Assembly (NCBI RefSeq): GCF_036311985.1
Contig: NZ_JAZDCJ010000058.1
Length of the DNA: 38,134 nucleotides
Direction: 5' to 3' (one strand)
Source: JAZDCJ01 sp036311985
GTDB taxonomy: Bacteria > Actinomycetota > Actinomycetes > Actinomycetales > Micrococcaceae
This document shows, piece by piece, positions 37,791 to 38,134 of the stretch (the stretch's first letter is position 1; each line of letters starts with the position of its first letter). Made by a program: the position numbers and the translations under genes. Under the pieces are notes generated by a model that had not been told where the DNA came from, ran no database searches, and was given only the letters and a program-made list of their open reading frames with translations.

Positions 37791-38081
37791 AGCCACCTCG
37801 TTCAGGATGTCGATGGCCAGTTCCTTCTCGGCCAGCAACCGCTTCAGCCGGGCGTTTTCCTTCTCCAAGTCCTTGACCGCTTTGGTTTGGGCTGCGTTCT
37901 GCTCGGAACCGTACTGCTGCAGCCACCGATACCAGGTTGCCTCGGTGACCTGCAGCTCCTTGATGACCTCGATCATCGGCTTGCCGTCATTGAGCATCTT
38001 CTGCCCCTGCCGGACCTTCGCGACGACCTGATCCGGGGTATGCCTACGTGCCATAATCTGTGAATTTCCTCCTGCACCCAT
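37776..38081 (-). CDS. IS3-family transposase OrfA
   Basis: About 101 residues from the frame start; the more likely start is the ATG giving MARRHTPDQVVAKVRQGQ (38054). It holds a helix-turn-helix DNA-binding part (KMLNDGKPMIEVIKELQVTEATWYRWLQQYG) and a leucine-zipper coiled coil (KAVKDLEKENARLKRLLAEKELAIDIL). It ends EVAKGKF right after the slippery heptamer. It is a DNA-binding and dimerisation partner, or inhibitor, of the transposase. Confidence 0.92.
   Translation of the reverse strand: MGAGGNSQIMARRHTPDQVVAKVRQGQKMLNDGKPMIEVIKELQVTEATWYRWLQQYGSEQNAAQTKAVKDLEKENARLKRLLAEKELAIDILNEVAKGKF
37782..37788 (-). promoter_or_regulatory. Programmed -1 frameshift heptamer GGGAAAA
   Basis: On the - strand the end of orfA reads AAG GGA AAA TTC TGA. 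The heptamer G-GGA-AAA fits X-XXY-YYZ exactly; slipping back one base gives GGG AAA ATT CTG AGC and enters the orfB frame (GKILSPEP). This is the standard way IS3 elements make OrfAB. Confidence 0.8.
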
Positions 38082-38134
38082 TATCGGATGCGAAACTCAC
38101 ACAGTCACCGGACTCCTACCCGGGGACCCAACCA

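Larger units (their letters stand above)
36881..38131 (-). mobile_element. IS3-family insertion sequence, about 1251 bp
   Basis: Two overlapping frames (orfA, orfB) lie between imperfect inverted repeats. The left end begins TTGGGTCCCGG at 36881. The right end, read inward on the - strand, begins TTGGGTCCCCGGG and continues TAGGAGTCCGGTGAC, against TAGCAGTCCAGTGGC on the left. The element interrupts the 3' end of the MaoC-like gene. Only three bases follow it, so a target duplication cannot be verified. Confidence 0.88.

Overview
The window is high-GC DNA with the gene content of an Actinomycetota integrative and conjugative element (ICE) or a closely related conjugative plasmid. The evidence is a MobF relaxase with a fused helicase, a split VirB4 (a PrgI/SCO6880-type protein plus a separate ATPase), DUF6112-type and DUF2637-type membrane proteins, a Prim-Pol primase, ArdC, and a tRNA-Pro-type attachment core. 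A Micrococcales-like or Corynebacteriales-like host is plausible, but I cannot place it further.

Layout. 1-1072: 3' part of an IS256-family element cut by the window edge. 1286-2708: small membrane protein and a solitary C5 DNA methyltransferase (- strand). 2942-6996: MobF relaxase and a small membrane protein (+). 7029-12804: a tightly packed + strand module of a Vsr-like endonuclease, a second C5 methyltransferase with a C-terminal extension, a protein carrying two GHKL ATPase modules (MutL/MORC/Hsp90-like at the N-terminus, histidine-kinase-like at the C-terminus), and a receiver-domain protein with an unfamiliar C-terminal domain. 12813-13087: what looks like a complete attP, with a 43-bp 3' half of tRNA-Pro(GGG) flanked on both sides by inverted arm-type repeats. 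13205-33057: a long - strand block. In gene order from the right it holds ArdC, Prim-Pol, DUF2637/HTH protein, two unknowns, ParB, a VirB8/TcpC-like protein, a lysozyme/M23 hydrolase, two DUF6112 paralogues, a VirB6-like protein, a PrgI/SCO6880-like protein, an unknown, the VirB4 ATPase, an unknown, the VirD4 coupling protein, SSB, a DUF4913 protein, excisionase and tyrosine integrase. Three single + strand genes (unknown, DUF4062 and NUDIX) interrupt it. 33332-36921: possible cargo, with an AraC regulator, an MFS transporter, a CGNR regulator and a MaoC-like gene. 36881-38131: an IS3-family element inserted in the end of the MaoC-like gene.

How it works together. Relaxase, VirD4, VirB4, VirB6, VirB8-like protein, PrgI-like protein and the cell-wall hydrolase form a DNA-transfer apparatus. 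SSB, Prim-Pol, ParB, integrase and excisionase maintain and move the element. ArdC and the solitary methyltransferase probably protect incoming DNA. The most interesting cargo is the Vsr/methyltransferase/dual-GHKL/receiver module, which looks like a signalling-coupled modification or defence system.

Two structural signals stand out. A GYGCACCT motif, read on the - strand, occurs in all but one of the non-coupled gaps of the - strand transfer block and behaves like a shared promoter or operator element. The attP-like site sits in the middle of conjugation genes, which implies a circular form, a plasmid or a tandem array rather than a simple single integrated copy.
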